From Sodalis ligni (GTDB taxonomy: Bacteria; Pseudomonadota; Gammaproteobacteria; Enterobacterales; Enterobacteriaceae): a stretch of DNA of 64,000 nt. The stretch lies in the NCBI RefSeq assembly GCF_016865525.2, contig NZ_CP075169.1:5394337-5458336 (forward strand), read 5' to 3'. The notes under the pieces were generated by a model. That model ran no database searches, was not told where the DNA came from, and worked only from the letters and a program-made list of their open reading frames with translations. Both the position numbers and the translations under genes were made by a program. Positions 1 through 8,668 of this stretch are shown here, one piece after another. The stretch's first letter is position 1. Each line of letters starts with the position of its first letter.

Positions 1-587
1 GCGGAATACTCTGCCGACACCGGGATGTCGGCATAATGCGCAAACAGCAATCCTCCCAATACGGTGGCGTCAGCCATGGAAAATGCCTCTCCGGCAATGA
101 ATGGCTGCTCTCGCAGTACCCTATCGAAATAGTGCAGACCGCCCTCCGCCTGTTCGCGATGCATCCGGCCCCATTGTGTCCGCCCCTCCCATTCCGGATG
201 CTTATGGGCCTGCAAGATGGGACCCAGGCCGGGCGTGGCGTGGTGGAAATAGATGCCGATGGCATCGATAAGCTCAGACTCGGCGCGCTTTTGCATCATG
301 TGGATCACCGCCTTTTCCCGCGCCGTCCTGCCGGTGAGGGTTGGATTCCCCGCCAGATTGTCCAGATACTCGGTAATGGCCGTACATTCAGAAATATACG
401 TGCCGTCATCCAGTTCAAGCACCGGTACCGTACCCGTGGGATTAATGGCGAGAAACGCCGGCTGTTTATGCTCGGCGGCAATCAGGTCGATTTTGATAAA
501 CTCCACCTGTGACAGCAGATCTTTTTCGCCGAGAACAATGCGCACGCGCAGGGGATTGGGAAAGCCCGGGGTGTCGTAAATTTTCAT
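1..587 (-). CDS. Glutathione S-transferase family protein (partial, 3' end outside window)
   Basis: The gene starts at the ATG at 585-587 and reads off the left edge, so about 195 residues are visible. The N-terminus (KIYDTPGFPNPLRVRIVL) is a thioredoxin-fold GST domain. It is followed by the family signature NPTGTVPVLELDDG (cis-Pro loop, glutathione binding) and SECTAITEYLDNL, then a helical C-terminal domain with the FSMADATV N-capping motif of GSTs. The family conjugates or reduces substrates with glutathione in the cytosol; the substrate here cannot be told. It is divergent from the TetR-type gene at 730, and the shared spacer holds an inverted repeat (645-660), so the regulator probably controls it. 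Confidence 0.9.
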   Translation of the reverse strand, partial: MKIYDTPGFPNPLRVRIVLGEKDLLSQVEFIKIDLIAAEHKQPAFLAINPTGTVPVLELDDGTYISECTAITEYLDNLAGNPTLTGRTAREKAVIHMMQKRAESELIDAIGIYFHHATPGLGPILQAHKHPEWEGRTQWGRMHREQAEGGLHYFDRVLREQPFIAGEAFSMADATVLGGLLFAHYADIPVSAEYS

Positions 588-644
588 AATGTTTATCCTG
601 TAAAAAAGCGCGGGGCCGATGGTTGACACGACAGATTTCATGAA

Positions 645-660
645 TCTATCGGTAGATAGA
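645..660. promoter_or_regulatory. Inverted repeat, probable TetR-family operator
   Basis: TCTATC-GGTA-GATAGA is a perfect 6-bp inverted repeat with a 4-bp centre. It lies between the divergent GST gene (starts 587) and TetR-type gene (starts 730), about 17 bp downstream of a TTGACA box at 623-628. Position and symmetry suit binding by the neighbouring regulator; this is inference. Confidence 0.5.
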
Positions 661-729
661 CAATAAGGCTTGCATTTCCAGCCGTCAACATTTATTAATC
701 GTTGCAGGAATCAACGGGAGAGCACCGAA

Positions 730-1296
730 ATGGGCAGTGCGGACACAAAGGAAAATATCATGGCGATTGCGCGCTTGATGGTGCAGGCCAACGGCTATAC
801 CGCCCTGAGCTTTCGCGACATCGCCGCCGCCGTGGGGGTCAAAAGTTCAAGCGTGCACTACCACTTCCCCACCAAGGGGTTCCTGGGAGCGGAACTTGCG
901 CGCCGCTACACGCAGGAAATGAATGATTATCTTGAGCAGTCCCTCGCTGAAAGCCCGGACGCCGCAGCGTTTATGGACCGGTATACCAACGTGTTTCGCG
1001 CCGCCCTCGCCAATGACAATCGGATGTGCATGTGCGGGATCATGGCGGCGGAGCATGACGAGCTGCCGCCGGAAGTGCAACAAGAAGTCGCGTGTTTTTC
1101 CGAGGTTAATGTACTGTGGCTGAGCCGCGCCTTGGCGCTTTTTCGCAAGGAAGAGCCGGCGGCAAGGCTTCAGTCCCATGCGCTGGCTATCTACGCCGCG
1201 GTGGAAGGGGCTCAGCTTATCGCCCGCAGCCGCGGCGATATCGCCGTCTATGACCACACCATTGACGCGTACCGTTCCAACGGTCTGCTGCCTTGA
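730..1296 (+). CDS. TetR/AcrR-family transcriptional regulator
   Basis: A 188-residue protein. I chose the ATG at 730 because a GGGAG ribosome-binding site precedes it and the helix-turn-helix begins soon after; an in-frame ATG at 670 would add 20 unconserved residues. Residues about 8-55 form the TetR DNA-binding domain, with the typical SFRDIAAAVGVKSSSVHYHFPTK recognition region split across helices 2-3. The C-terminal part is the ligand/dimer domain and does not identify an effector. It is divergent from the GST gene and probably represses it and itself through the palindrome at 645-660. Possible inducers are electrophiles or other GST substrates (inference). Confidence 0.88.
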   Translation: MGSADTKENIMAIARLMVQANGYTALSFRDIAAAVGVKSSSVHYHFPTKGFLGAELARRYTQEMNDYLEQSLAESPDAAAFMDRYTNVFRAALANDNRMCMCGIMAAEHDELPPEVQQEVACFSEVNVLWLSRALALFRKEEPAARLQSHALAIYAAVEGAQLIARSRGDIAVYDHTIDAYRSNGLLP

Positions 1297-1324
1297 GAAG
1301 CCGGCCGGCATAGAGATAACGGTA

Positions 1325-1843
1325 TCATCTTGATGCAGGCAGAGAGCCCTCATCTCCAGGCCTAACATCCGGCAAACCATCGTGTCCGCCGAACGCCTGC
1401 TCCGGCGGCGATATCCAGCGATCTTCACGCGTCAGTTCATAGTGCGGGTTTTTCGGATAATGAATCCTGTTTTCCGCTTTCGACGCTTCCCCCACCACCA
1501 GTAAACGCACTTCATTGGCGCTATTATTGATAAAGGTGTGACAGATACCGGTCCCGGCGGGAAGTCCCACCGCATCCCCCGGCGAGAGTTGATGCAGATA
1601 GCCGTTGATCCAGGCATGGGGGGAGCCTTCCAGCACATAGATAAACTCCTCCTCCGCGCTCTCGGCATGAGGATAGCTGGTGCGGTGTCCGGGCAGCAGG
1701 CGTTCGTGATTAATGCCGATACGGGTCAGACCCAACGCACGGCCCAGCGGGGCTTCAATGCACATCGGTTCATCGCTGTCCTCATAGGATTTCGCGTCTT
1801 TAGCCTCTAGTTCGCTCCAGTGCTTGATAAATTCAGGGCGCAT
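1325..1843 (-). CDS. Cupin-domain protein
   Basis: A 172-residue protein. The start at 1841-1843 has an excellent AAAGGAG site 5-6 bases upstream, so the in-frame codon at 1870 is rejected. The conserved cupin core is visible: a PGHRTSYPHAESAEEEFIYVLEG motif 1 split (H, H/E metal ligands) and a second motif with PAGTGICHTFIN (His ligand). This is a single beta-barrel, probably metal-binding and cytosolic. Small cupins of this type act as isomerases, dioxygenases or sugar-binding proteins; no substrate can be assigned. It is convergent with the TetR-type gene upstream. Confidence 0.82.
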   Translation of the reverse strand: MRPEFIKHWSELEAKDAKSYEDSDEPMCIEAPLGRALGLTRIGINHERLLPGHRTSYPHAESAEEEFIYVLEGSPHAWINGYLHQLSPGDAVGLPAGTGICHTFINNSANEVRLLVVGEASKAENRIHYPKNPHYELTREDRWISPPEQAFGGHDGLPDVRPGDEGSLPASR

Positions 1844-2142
1844 CAGTTTTCTCCTTTGCGCAAACGCCACGGATGTGACGGGAAGGTGGGTGAAATTTAG
1901 TCTGTCTGCTTTAAAAATAGTCGCATCGGTTAATGAACGCTATTCAGCGCTGCCTTCATCGCCATGCCTCCGGCTTATAATGTACTTGGTTCAAGAGCGT
2001 CAAAGAGACTGGGTGAGAGCAGTTCGGCCCGGGCCCGTCATTTTTTTGTAATAACCTGGTCATGGTCCTGTTGGTGGCCCGCCCGTAGTCTGGGAAACGT
2101 GCTCAACACCACTCATCCAACGTTATCCATTAAGGACTTGCC

Positions 2143-2907
2143 ATGACCACCAAACGTACCGCCTTATCCCTGTTATGCTCCGCCCTGGTGTTAGGGGCGG
2201 GAACCGCATCCGCCCTGGCCGCGCCCATTAAAAATATCGTGCTGGTACACGGCGCTTTTGTTGACGGCGCCGGCTGGCAACCGGTCTATAACCTCCTCGT
2301 CAAAGACGGTTATCACGTCACCCTGGTGCAGGAACCGCTGACCTCGTTTAGCGATGACGTGGCGGCCACCAAGCGCATCCTCGACCAGCAGGACGGTCCG
2401 ACGGTGCTGGTGGGCCATAGCTACGGCGGCGCCATCATCACTGAAGCCGGCAACGACTCCCATGTCTCCGCCCTGGTCTATATCGCCGCCCACGCGCTGG
2501 ACAGTGGGGAAACGGAAGCAAGCAACGGCAAAAAGCTGCCGAACACGGCGCACCCGTTTGTCAAAACCCCGGATGGCTATTTATATATTGACCGCAAGAA
2601 TTTCCCGGCGGATTTTGCCGCCGACCTGCCTCCCGCCGTAGCGCGTTTTGAAGCCGACTCGCAAATACTCACTTCCGCCTCGGTGTTTACCGCCAACATT
2701 CCCGACCCGGCGTGGAAAGTGAAGCCCAGCTGGTATATGGTGGCTCAGGCCGACAAAATCATCAGTCCGGATCTGGAACGCATGTATGCCAAACGGGCCC
2801 ACAGCACCACGGTGGAAGTGAAAGGGGCCAGCCACTCGGTCTATCGCTCCCACCCGCGAGAGGTGGCCCGCCTGATTGAAAACGCGGCGCAGAATGCCCT
2901 AAGATAA
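2143..2907 (+). CDS. Secreted alpha/beta-hydrolase
   Basis: A 254-residue protein with an N-terminal signal peptide (MTTKRTALSLLCSALVLG, cleavage near ALA-AP), so exported to the periplasm or beyond. The mature part begins with the hydrolase strand IVLVHGAFVDG (oxyanion-hole HG) and has the nucleophile elbow GHSYGG, with a candidate acid around DKIISPD and a catalytic His in GASHSVY. This completes a Ser-Asp-His triad. The family hydrolyses small esters or amides and the substrate is unknown. An AAGGA site precedes the start. The two-component pair begins 29 bases downstream and may be cotranscribed. Confidence 0.87.
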   Translation: MTTKRTALSLLCSALVLGAGTASALAAPIKNIVLVHGAFVDGAGWQPVYNLLVKDGYHVTLVQEPLTSFSDDVAATKRILDQQDGPTVLVGHSYGGAIITEAGNDSHVSALVYIAAHALDSGETEASNGKKLPNTAHPFVKTPDGYLYIDRKNFPADFAADLPPAVARFEADSQILTSASVFTANIPDPAWKVKPSWYMVAQADKIISPDLERMYAKRAHSTTVEVKGASHSVYRSHPREVARLIENAAQNALR

Positions 2908-2936
2908 CCCTCCTTCCACCCGACAGGCGGCCGGCC

Positions 2937-3617
2937 ATGCAAAGGATCCTGATTATTGAAGACGAGCCGAAAGCCGGCGAGTATATGCGCTCGGGCTTGA
3001 CCGAGGCCGGCTACGTCGCCGACGTGGCTACTGACGGCATCACCGGGCTGCACCTGGCACGGGAGTTTCAGTTTGACCTGATTTTGCTGGACGTGATGCT
3101 GCCGGATATGGACGGCTGGCAGGTGATGGCCGCGCTGAAAAATCACGATGTCCCTACGCCGGTGCTGTTTCTGACCGCGCGCGGCACGCTGGAGGATCGG
3201 CTGAAAGGCCTGGCCTCCGGCGCGGAGGATTATCTGGTCAAGCCCTTTTCGTTTGCCGAACTGCTGGCGCGCATCCGTATCGTGCTGCGGCGCGGCGGGC
3301 GGGAACCCCAGCCCGATCTGCTGGAGCTGGCCGGCCTGCGAATGGACGTGCCGAAACGCCGCGTGGAGCGCGACGGCGTGCGTCTGGCGCTGACCAATAA
3401 GGAATTCAATCTGCTGCATCTCTTTTTAACCCACCGGGGTCAGGTACTCTCCCGCACGCTCATCGCCTCCAGGGTATGGGACATGAATTTCGACAGCGAC
3501 ACCAACGTGGTGGACGTGGCGGTGCGGCGCCTGCGGCAAAAAATCGATGAGCCATTTTCCCGCCGCCTGTTGCATACCGTCCACGGCGTGGGCTACCGCT
3601 GCGACGACGAAGCATGA
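2937..3617 (+). CDS. Heavy-metal-type response regulator (CusR/IrlR subfamily)
   Basis: A 226-residue OmpR-family regulator. The receiver domain (residues 1-118) shows the acidic pair IIEDE, the phospho-acceptor Asp in LILLDVMLPDMDGW and the Lys in YLVKPFSF. The C-terminal winged helix (about 125-222) ends with the typical VHGVGYRC wing. Length and sequence match the CusR/CopR/IrlR branch, which senses copper/silver or other metals through a partner kinase. The partner gene overlaps its stop by 4 bp (ATGA), so both are translated together. No metal efflux genes (cusCFBA) sit next to it, so the target is uncertain. Confidence 0.93.
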   Translation: MQRILIIEDEPKAGEYMRSGLTEAGYVADVATDGITGLHLAREFQFDLILLDVMLPDMDGWQVMAALKNHDVPTPVLFLTARGTLEDRLKGLASGAEDYLVKPFSFAELLARIRIVLRRGGREPQPDLLELAGLRMDVPKRRVERDGVRLALTNKEFNLLHLFLTHRGQVLSRTLIASRVWDMNFDSDTNVVDVAVRRLRQKIDEPFSRRLLHTVHGVGYRCDDEA

Positions 3618-5065
3618 GTCGCTTCTCGCTGACCGCCAGGCTGTCCATTATCCTGGCGGTACTGACGCTGACGGTCATGACCGCCGTGGGCTTTATCATG
3701 TACCGCACGCTGGAGCGGCAGCTTATGGTGCGCGACGACGGGGCGCTGGTGACCCGCGTTGAGCAGATCCGCGCCCTGCTGCACGATGAGGATGTACTGG
3801 ATCTCATCCATAACAAACCGCAGCTGTTCGCCAATATGCTGGGCAATACCGAATCGCTGCTGGTGCTGCGCTTTCCCGGCCGCACGCCGCTTATCGAAGT
3901 GAACCCCGGCAACTCCCCGGTGCCGGATATCGCCGCCGTGCCCGCCGACGGCAAGCTGTCCCTTGCGGCGGTGCATCATCGGCTCCAGGGCGATACCCCC
4001 TTTATCTATACCGCTGCCCAGGCAAGGACCACCCGCCCGCCCTATCGGCTTGAAATCATCACCGGCCGCCTAATGATGGAGCGCACGCGTATGCTGGCAT
4101 CCTATCGCAACCAGATTTTCGCCGTGGTGGCCGGCGCGTCGCTGCTGACCATGCTGCTGGCGGGGCTGGTGGCCCGCCGCGGGCTGCTGCCGCTCCATCG
4201 CCTTGCCGCCCAGACCGGGCGTATCGGCAGCAAAAACCTGTCCATACGCATCGATAGCGAAGATGCGCCCCGTGAACTCAAGGCCCTTATCGACGCCTTC
4301 AATTTGATGCTGGATCGGCTGGAACTGAGCTTTACGCAGTTAAGCCAGGTATCGGCGGATATGGCCCACGACCTGCGCACCCCCATCGCCACCCTGATGG
4401 GCCAGACGGAAGTGGCCCTCAGCCGCCCGCGCCCGGAGGAGCACTATGCCCGGCTGCTGGGCTCCAATTTCGAGGAACTGGGCCGCCTGTCGAAAATGAT
4501 CGAGAATATGTTGTTCCTGGCCCGCGCCGAACAGGCCGGCCATGCCATCGGCCGCGTCTGGCTGGATATCGGTGACGAGTTCGCCACCCTTAACGACTAT
4601 TTCGAGGGGCCGGCGCAGGAGCGGGACCTGGGGCTGGCGTTCAGCGGCGCAGGGCGGATCTATGCCGACCCCCAACTGCTGCGCCGGGCGCTGGCCAATC
4701 TGCTGGCCAACGCCATACAGTATGCCGATGCGGGTTCCACGGTGACCATCAGCGCGGAACACCAGGCCGGCCATACCACCCTGAGCGTCAGCAACCTGGG
4801 TGCGGATATCGGGGAAGAACATTTAGCACGCCTGTTCGAACGTTTCTATCGCGCCGACGCTTCCCGCACGACCGCCAACCAGGCCAGCGGTCTGGGGCTT
4901 GCCATTGTGCGCGGTATCATGACACTGCATCAGGGCGGCTGGCGGGCCACCAGCGCGGCGGGACAAACCTGTTTTCAGTTGACCTTTCCCCACGGCGAAC
5001 GGCGGCACGATGACGATGGCCGGGAGAATGGCGCGGAGGCTCCCGCCCCCATTGAGCGGCCATAG
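3614..5065 (+). CDS. Heavy-metal-type sensor histidine kinase (CusS/IrlS subfamily)
   Basis: A 483-residue inner-membrane kinase. One transmembrane helix lies at about 13-33 and a second at about 170-190, bracketing a periplasmic sensor of about 135 residues. HAMP follows (LLPLHRLAAQTGRI), then the dimerisation domain with the phospho-His in SADMAHDLRTPIA and an ATPase domain with N box (ANLLANAIQYA), D/F-like box and G box (GLGLAIVRGIM). Domain order and length match CusS. It overlaps the response regulator by 4 bp and presumably phosphorylates it. The stimulus cannot be read from sequence; metal ions are the family precedent. Confidence 0.93.
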   Translation: MSRFSLTARLSIILAVLTLTVMTAVGFIMYRTLERQLMVRDDGALVTRVEQIRALLHDEDVLDLIHNKPQLFANMLGNTESLLVLRFPGRTPLIEVNPGNSPVPDIAAVPADGKLSLAAVHHRLQGDTPFIYTAAQARTTRPPYRLEIITGRLMMERTRMLASYRNQIFAVVAGASLLTMLLAGLVARRGLLPLHRLAAQTGRIGSKNLSIRIDSEDAPRELKALIDAFNLMLDRLELSFTQLSQVSADMAHDLRTPIATLMGQTEVALSRPRPEEHYARLLGSNFEELGRLSKMIENMLFLARAEQAGHAIGRVWLDIGDEFATLNDYFEGPAQERDLGLAFSGAGRIYADPQLLRRALANLLANAIQYADAGSTVTISAEHQAGHTTLSVSNLGADIGEEHLARLFERFYRADASRTTANQASGLGLAIVRGIMTLHQGGWRATSAAGQTCFQLTFPHGERRHDDDGRENGAEAPAPIERP

Positions 5066-5341
5066 CGGGCGGGTTCAATCCCTCAGCTGATTTGCGGCGA
5101 TAACGGACGCGACGGCGCCGTCGGACCGCCGCTGTTCCAGCAAGCGGCGAAGATATGCGTCATCCGGCAGCATAAAATAAGAAAAAAACGCTGAAAAGAC
5201 ATTTTTCAATCTCTATCGACCGCTATTCCCGGAGCCGTTTTAGCAATAAATTAAGTATAATAATTCAACAGACTGGATAGCAAGATCTTAAAAAAACCGC
5301 TGCATAAAGACATGCCGTAATGCATTTCATGAGGCCATTTC
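5066..5341. other. Intergenic region upstream of maeA
   Basis: 276 bp without a gene. The right half is AT-rich, with TATAAT-like sequence near 5256-5262, and probably carries the maeA promoter. I see no clear terminator for the two-component pair and no other feature. Confidence 0.4.
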
Positions 5342-7027
5342 ATGCTAACAAAACGTCCGCTCTATACCCACTACACTGGTTCGTTGTTGATCGATAATCC
5401 GCTCCTTAATAAAGGTTCAGCGTTCAGCCAGGAAGAAAGGCTGGAATTGAATCTCACCGGCCTGCTGCCTCAACAGGTTGAAACCATTCGGGAGCAAACC
5501 GATCGCGCCTATACGCAATTCAAGGATTTCAAGCGAGATATCTCCAAACACATATATCTGCGAAATATTCAGGATACCAACGAAACCCTGTTCTATAACC
5601 TGCTTACCGAGCATCTTGAAGAGATGCTTCCCATCATCTATACGCCGGTGGTGGGTGAAGCGTGCGAGCAATTTTCCGATATTTATCGCCGGGCAAGAGG
5701 TTTATTTATCTCTTACCCCGATCGCGATCACATCGAAGATATGCTGCAGAATTTCTCCAAAAACGATATTAAGGTCATTGTCGTGACCGATGGGGAACGG
5801 ATCCTCGGCCTTGGCGATCAGGGCATCGGCGGGATGGGAATCCCTATCGGCAAGCTCTCGCTGTATACCGCCTGCGGCGGCATCAATCCCGCCCATACGC
5901 TGCCCATTATGCTGGATGTCGGTACCAATAATGCGCTGCGCCTGGATGACCCTTTATATATGGGCTGGCGCCATCCCCGCATTACCAGCGAAGATTACCG
6001 GAATTTCTTGGATATGTTCGTCCAGGCGGTCAAAGCGCGCTGGCCTGATGTATTGCTTCAGTTCGAAGACTTCGCCCAGAAAAACGCCATGCCGCTGCTG
6101 CTACGCTACCGCGATCAGCTTTGCTGTTTTAACGACGACATCCAGGGAACGGCGGCGGTGACGCTGGGGTGTTTGATTGCCGCCAGCCATGCCGCGGGAA
6201 CGAATTTACGCGATCAGCGTGTGGCTTTTTTAGGCGCCGGCTCGGCCGGTTGCGGTATCGCGGAAAAAATTATCGCGCAAATGGTGGATGAGGGCGCTGA
6301 TGAAGAAGAAGCGCGCGGCCAGGTATTTATGGTGGACCGCTTCGGTTTATTGACCGATGAGATGCCGAACCTGCTCGACTTCCAGCAGCGGCTGGTGACG
6401 AAACGCGACAAGATAAACCATTGGACGGTGGATCCGCACAAAATATCGCTGTACGACGTGGTGCGCAACGCAAAGCCCACGGTGCTTATCGGCGTATCGG
6501 GCCAGCCCGGCCTGTTCACCGAGCAGATCGTGCGCGAAATGAACCGGCATTGTGAGCACCCGATTATCATGCCCCTGTCGAACCCCACTTCACGGGCGGA
6601 AGCGCTGCCGCAGGATATCATCGACTGGACGTCGGGAACCGCCCTGCTCGCTACCGGCAGCCCCTTTGCACCGGTATTCTATCATGACCGGACGTATGAT
6701 ATTCCGCAGTGCAACAACGCCTATATCTTTCCGGGGCTGGGTTTAGGGATTCTGGCCGCCAAAGCCAAACGCGTGACCGACGCCATGCTGCTGGCGGCCA
6801 GCCAGGCCCTGGCCGCGCACTCGCCGCTGGCCTCCACCGGCCAAGGTTCTCTGCTGCCCGCCATCGCCGATATCCGTCAGGTCTCGCAGGCGATTGCCAT
6901 TGAGGTGGCCAAAGTCGCCCAGCGAGACGGCGTGGCGCCGATAATCTCTGATGAAGACCTGGCGCAGGCGATAAAAAACGAATTTTGGCAGGCCGACTAC
7001 CGGCCTTACAAACGCTCGGCACTGTAA
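5342..7027 (+). CDS. maeA: NAD-dependent malic enzyme (malate dehydrogenase, oxaloacetate-decarboxylating)
   Basis: A 561-residue cytosolic enzyme close to E. coli MaeA (SfcA, 565 residues). It oxidatively decarboxylates L-malate to pyruvate with NAD+, linking the citric-acid cycle to pyruvate. Visible motifs are the substrate region [12 protein letters not shown], the metal/substrate segment [20 protein letters not shown] (split across about 150-170), FEDF with the metal acidic residues, [12 protein letters not shown], and the Rossmann signature [13 protein letters not shown]. It stands alone with its own upstream AT-rich promoter region. The downstream TetR gene is convergent, so maeA is probably monocistronic. 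Confidence 0.97.
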   Translation: MLTKRPLYTHYTGSLLIDNPLLNKGSAFSQEERLELNLTGLLPQQVETIREQTDRAYTQFKDFKRDISKHIYLRNIQDTNETLFYNLLTEHLEEMLPIIYTPVVGEACEQFSDIYRRARGLFISYPDRDHIEDMLQNFSKNDIKVIVVTDGERILGLGDQGIGGMGIPIGKLSLYTACGGINPAHTLPIMLDVGTNNALRLDDPLYMGWRHPRITSEDYRNFLDMFVQAVKARWPDVLLQFEDFAQKNAMPLLLRYRDQLCCFNDDIQGTAAVTLGCLIAASHAAGTNLRDQRVAFLGAGSAGCGIAEKIIAQMVDEGADEEEARGQVFMVDRFGLLTDEMPNLLDFQQRLVTKRDKINHWTVDPHKISLYDVVRNAKPTVLIGVSGQPGLFTEQIVREMNRHCEHPIIMPLSNPTSRAEALPQDIIDWTSGTALLATGSPFAPVFYHDRTYDIPQCNNAYIFPGLGLGILAAKAKRVTDAMLLAASQALAAHSPLASTGQGSLLPAIADIRQVSQAIAIEVAKVAQRDGVAPIISDEDLAQAIKNEFWQADYRPYKRSAL

Positions 7028-7094
7028 GGCGGCATCACCGGCGCCGCGGGTGCCGGCGGTAAAGTTTGATAACATGGCGTCCGGTCGGGCCCGA

Positions 7095-7685
7095 TTATGC
7101 CGGCCAGAGGGCCATCGCCATCTCCGCTACGGCATCAAGGGCCTCGAAGCCGGCGCCGTCGCGGGCCTGTATCGACAGTCCCTGCTGAATGCCGACATAC
7201 ATCCTTGCCAGCGCGGCCGTATCAATGCCGGCGGGCAGTTCGCCCATTCGCACCCCCTGCTCCAGGCGGCCGGCCAGCTTATCGATGCCCTTTTGGCGCA
7301 GCCGCATAACGATTTCCCCCAATCGGGGGTTGCCTTCACTGGCGACGGTGGACAGCGTTACCATGCAGCCTAGGGGAGCATCATCGCGCGTCAGAACTTT
7401 CGCGGAGCATTTGAGCCACTGCCGTACCCCTTCGCGTACGCTGGGGGCGGTATCCAGCGGCGACCATAACTGCGGCGCAATGCTTTGCTCGTAATAGGCG
7501 ACGGCCTCCAGATAAAGATCCTCTTTATTGCCGAAGGCGGCATACAGGCTGGGCGAATTTATTCCCATCGCCTGATAAAGATCCGCCATCGACGTGGCGG
7601 TGTAGCCTTTTTGCCAAAACAGCGCCATCGCCGCGGCCAATGCGTGCCGGCGATCAAAACTTCTCGGACGTCCTCTTACAACCAT
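7095..7685 (-). CDS. TetR/AcrR-family transcriptional regulator
   Basis: A 196-residue regulator. Residues about 5-55 carry the RGRPRSFD N-terminal arm and the helix-turn-helix ATSMADLYQAMGINSPSLYAAF; the C-terminal domain (GCMVTLSTVASE..., QGLSIQARDG) matches the YcdC/ComR-like TetR branch. It is divergent from the short-chain dehydrogenase at 7797. The 111-bp spacer holds an inverted repeat at 7764-7781, a likely operator for both genes. Regulators of this arrangement usually sense a substrate of the adjacent oxidoreductase, often a reactive aldehyde or quinone (inference). Confidence 0.9.
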   Translation of the reverse strand: MVVRGRPRSFDRRHALAAAMALFWQKGYTATSMADLYQAMGINSPSLYAAFGNKEDLYLEAVAYYEQSIAPQLWSPLDTAPSVREGVRQWLKCSAKVLTRDDAPLGCMVTLSTVASEGNPRLGEIVMRLRQKGIDKLAGRLEQGVRMGELPAGIDTAALARMYVGIQQGLSIQARDGAGFEALDAVAEMAMALWPA

Positions 7686-7763
7686 CGACCCGCTCTCATT
7701 AATTTTGTGCCAATCGATATAATAATCCTGTTGACCCTGGGAGACAATTACGTTTACTGTAAT

Positions 7764-7781
7764 TGTGTATCGATCAACACA
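7764..7781. promoter_or_regulatory. Inverted repeat, probable TetR operator for the dehydrogenase
   Basis: TGTGT-(8 bp)-ACACA is centred on ATCGAT, 16 bp before the start of the dehydrogenase gene. A second ATCGATA core occurs near 7712-7718, closer to the TetR gene. The two suggest paired operators for the divergent regulator. Confidence 0.45.
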
Positions 7782-7796
7782 TAAATAGGAAACAAG

Positions 7797-8537
7797 ATGA
7801 ACTCTCTAAAAGATAAGCGTGCGCTGGTAACCGGCGCCAGCCGCGGATTGGGCAAGGCCATGGCGTTGTCTCTGGCGCGGGCGGGCGCCGATGTGGCGAT
7901 AACCTATGAAAAGTCCGCGGATAAAGCCCGACAGGTGGTGGAAGAGATCGAAGCGATGGGCCGCAAAGCGGTAGCCATCCAGGCCGACAGCGCATCCCCC
8001 GCGGCGGTGCGCGGCGCGGTAACTCAAACCGTGGCCGCGCTGGGGGGCCTGGATATTCTGGTGAATAACGCCGGTATCGCGCGCGGCGGTATGCTGGAGG
8101 AGTTGTCGCAGGAGGATATCGACGCAATGATTAACGTCAATATCCGCGGCCTGGTGATTGCGACTCAAGCTGCCCTGCCTCATCTGGGCGCCGGCGGCCG
8201 CATCATCAATATCGGCAGTTGCCTGGCGGAACGCGTTCCCATGGCGGGCATCAGCGTTTATGCCATGACCAAATCGGCGCTGCTGGCGTTAACGCGCGGA
8301 CTGGCGCGGGAATTGGGTCCCAAAGGTATTACCGTTAATCTGGTGCACCCCGGTCCTACCGACAGCGACATGAATCCGGCCGACGGCGAAGGCGCCGAAG
8401 CACAACGCCAGTTTATCGCCCTGGGCCGGTATGGCAAACCCGACGACGTGGCGGCCGCGGTGACCTTCCTGGCCGGCCCGGCGGCACAGCATATCACCGG
8501 TACCGGCATTAACGTCGACGGCGGCGTCAACGCCTGA
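7797..8537 (+). CDS. Short-chain dehydrogenase/reductase (3-oxoacyl-ACP reductase-like)
   Basis: A 246-residue classical SDR. The N-terminal Rossmann motif is TGASRGLG (residues about 12-19), then NNAGIARGG, the catalytic Ser in NIGSCLAERV, YAMTKSA (Tyr-X3-Lys), and the C-terminal GTGINVDGG typical of FabG-like enzymes. It reduces a keto or aldehyde group with NAD(P)H in the cytosol. FabG-like sequence outside a fatty-acid operon, with a divergent TetR, suggests detoxification or secondary metabolism rather than fatty-acid synthesis. An AGGAAA ribosome-binding site supports the start. Confidence 0.92.
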   Translation: MNSLKDKRALVTGASRGLGKAMALSLARAGADVAITYEKSADKARQVVEEIEAMGRKAVAIQADSASPAAVRGAVTQTVAALGGLDILVNNAGIARGGMLEELSQEDIDAMINVNIRGLVIATQAALPHLGAGGRIINIGSCLAERVPMAGISVYAMTKSALLALTRGLARELGPKGITVNLVHPGPTDSDMNPADGEGAEAQRQFIALGRYGKPDDVAAAVTFLAGPAAQHITGTGINVDGGVNA

Positions 8538-8668
8538 TAGGGTCGGGGAACGGCGGCGCGCCAGGCGCGTTCCGGCGTTTCCGCGTTACAGCGTTACGGC
8601 GTTATGACCTTGCTGCGACGCCGTTTGCCCGGTCCGGCTCATGGGCGAAATGATGTCCGCCCTTGATA

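Noticed and set aside
7037..7057. GC-rich hairpin after maeA as a terminator
   Set aside because: Stem contains a G-T pair, loop of three, and no T-tract; too weak in such GC-rich DNA.
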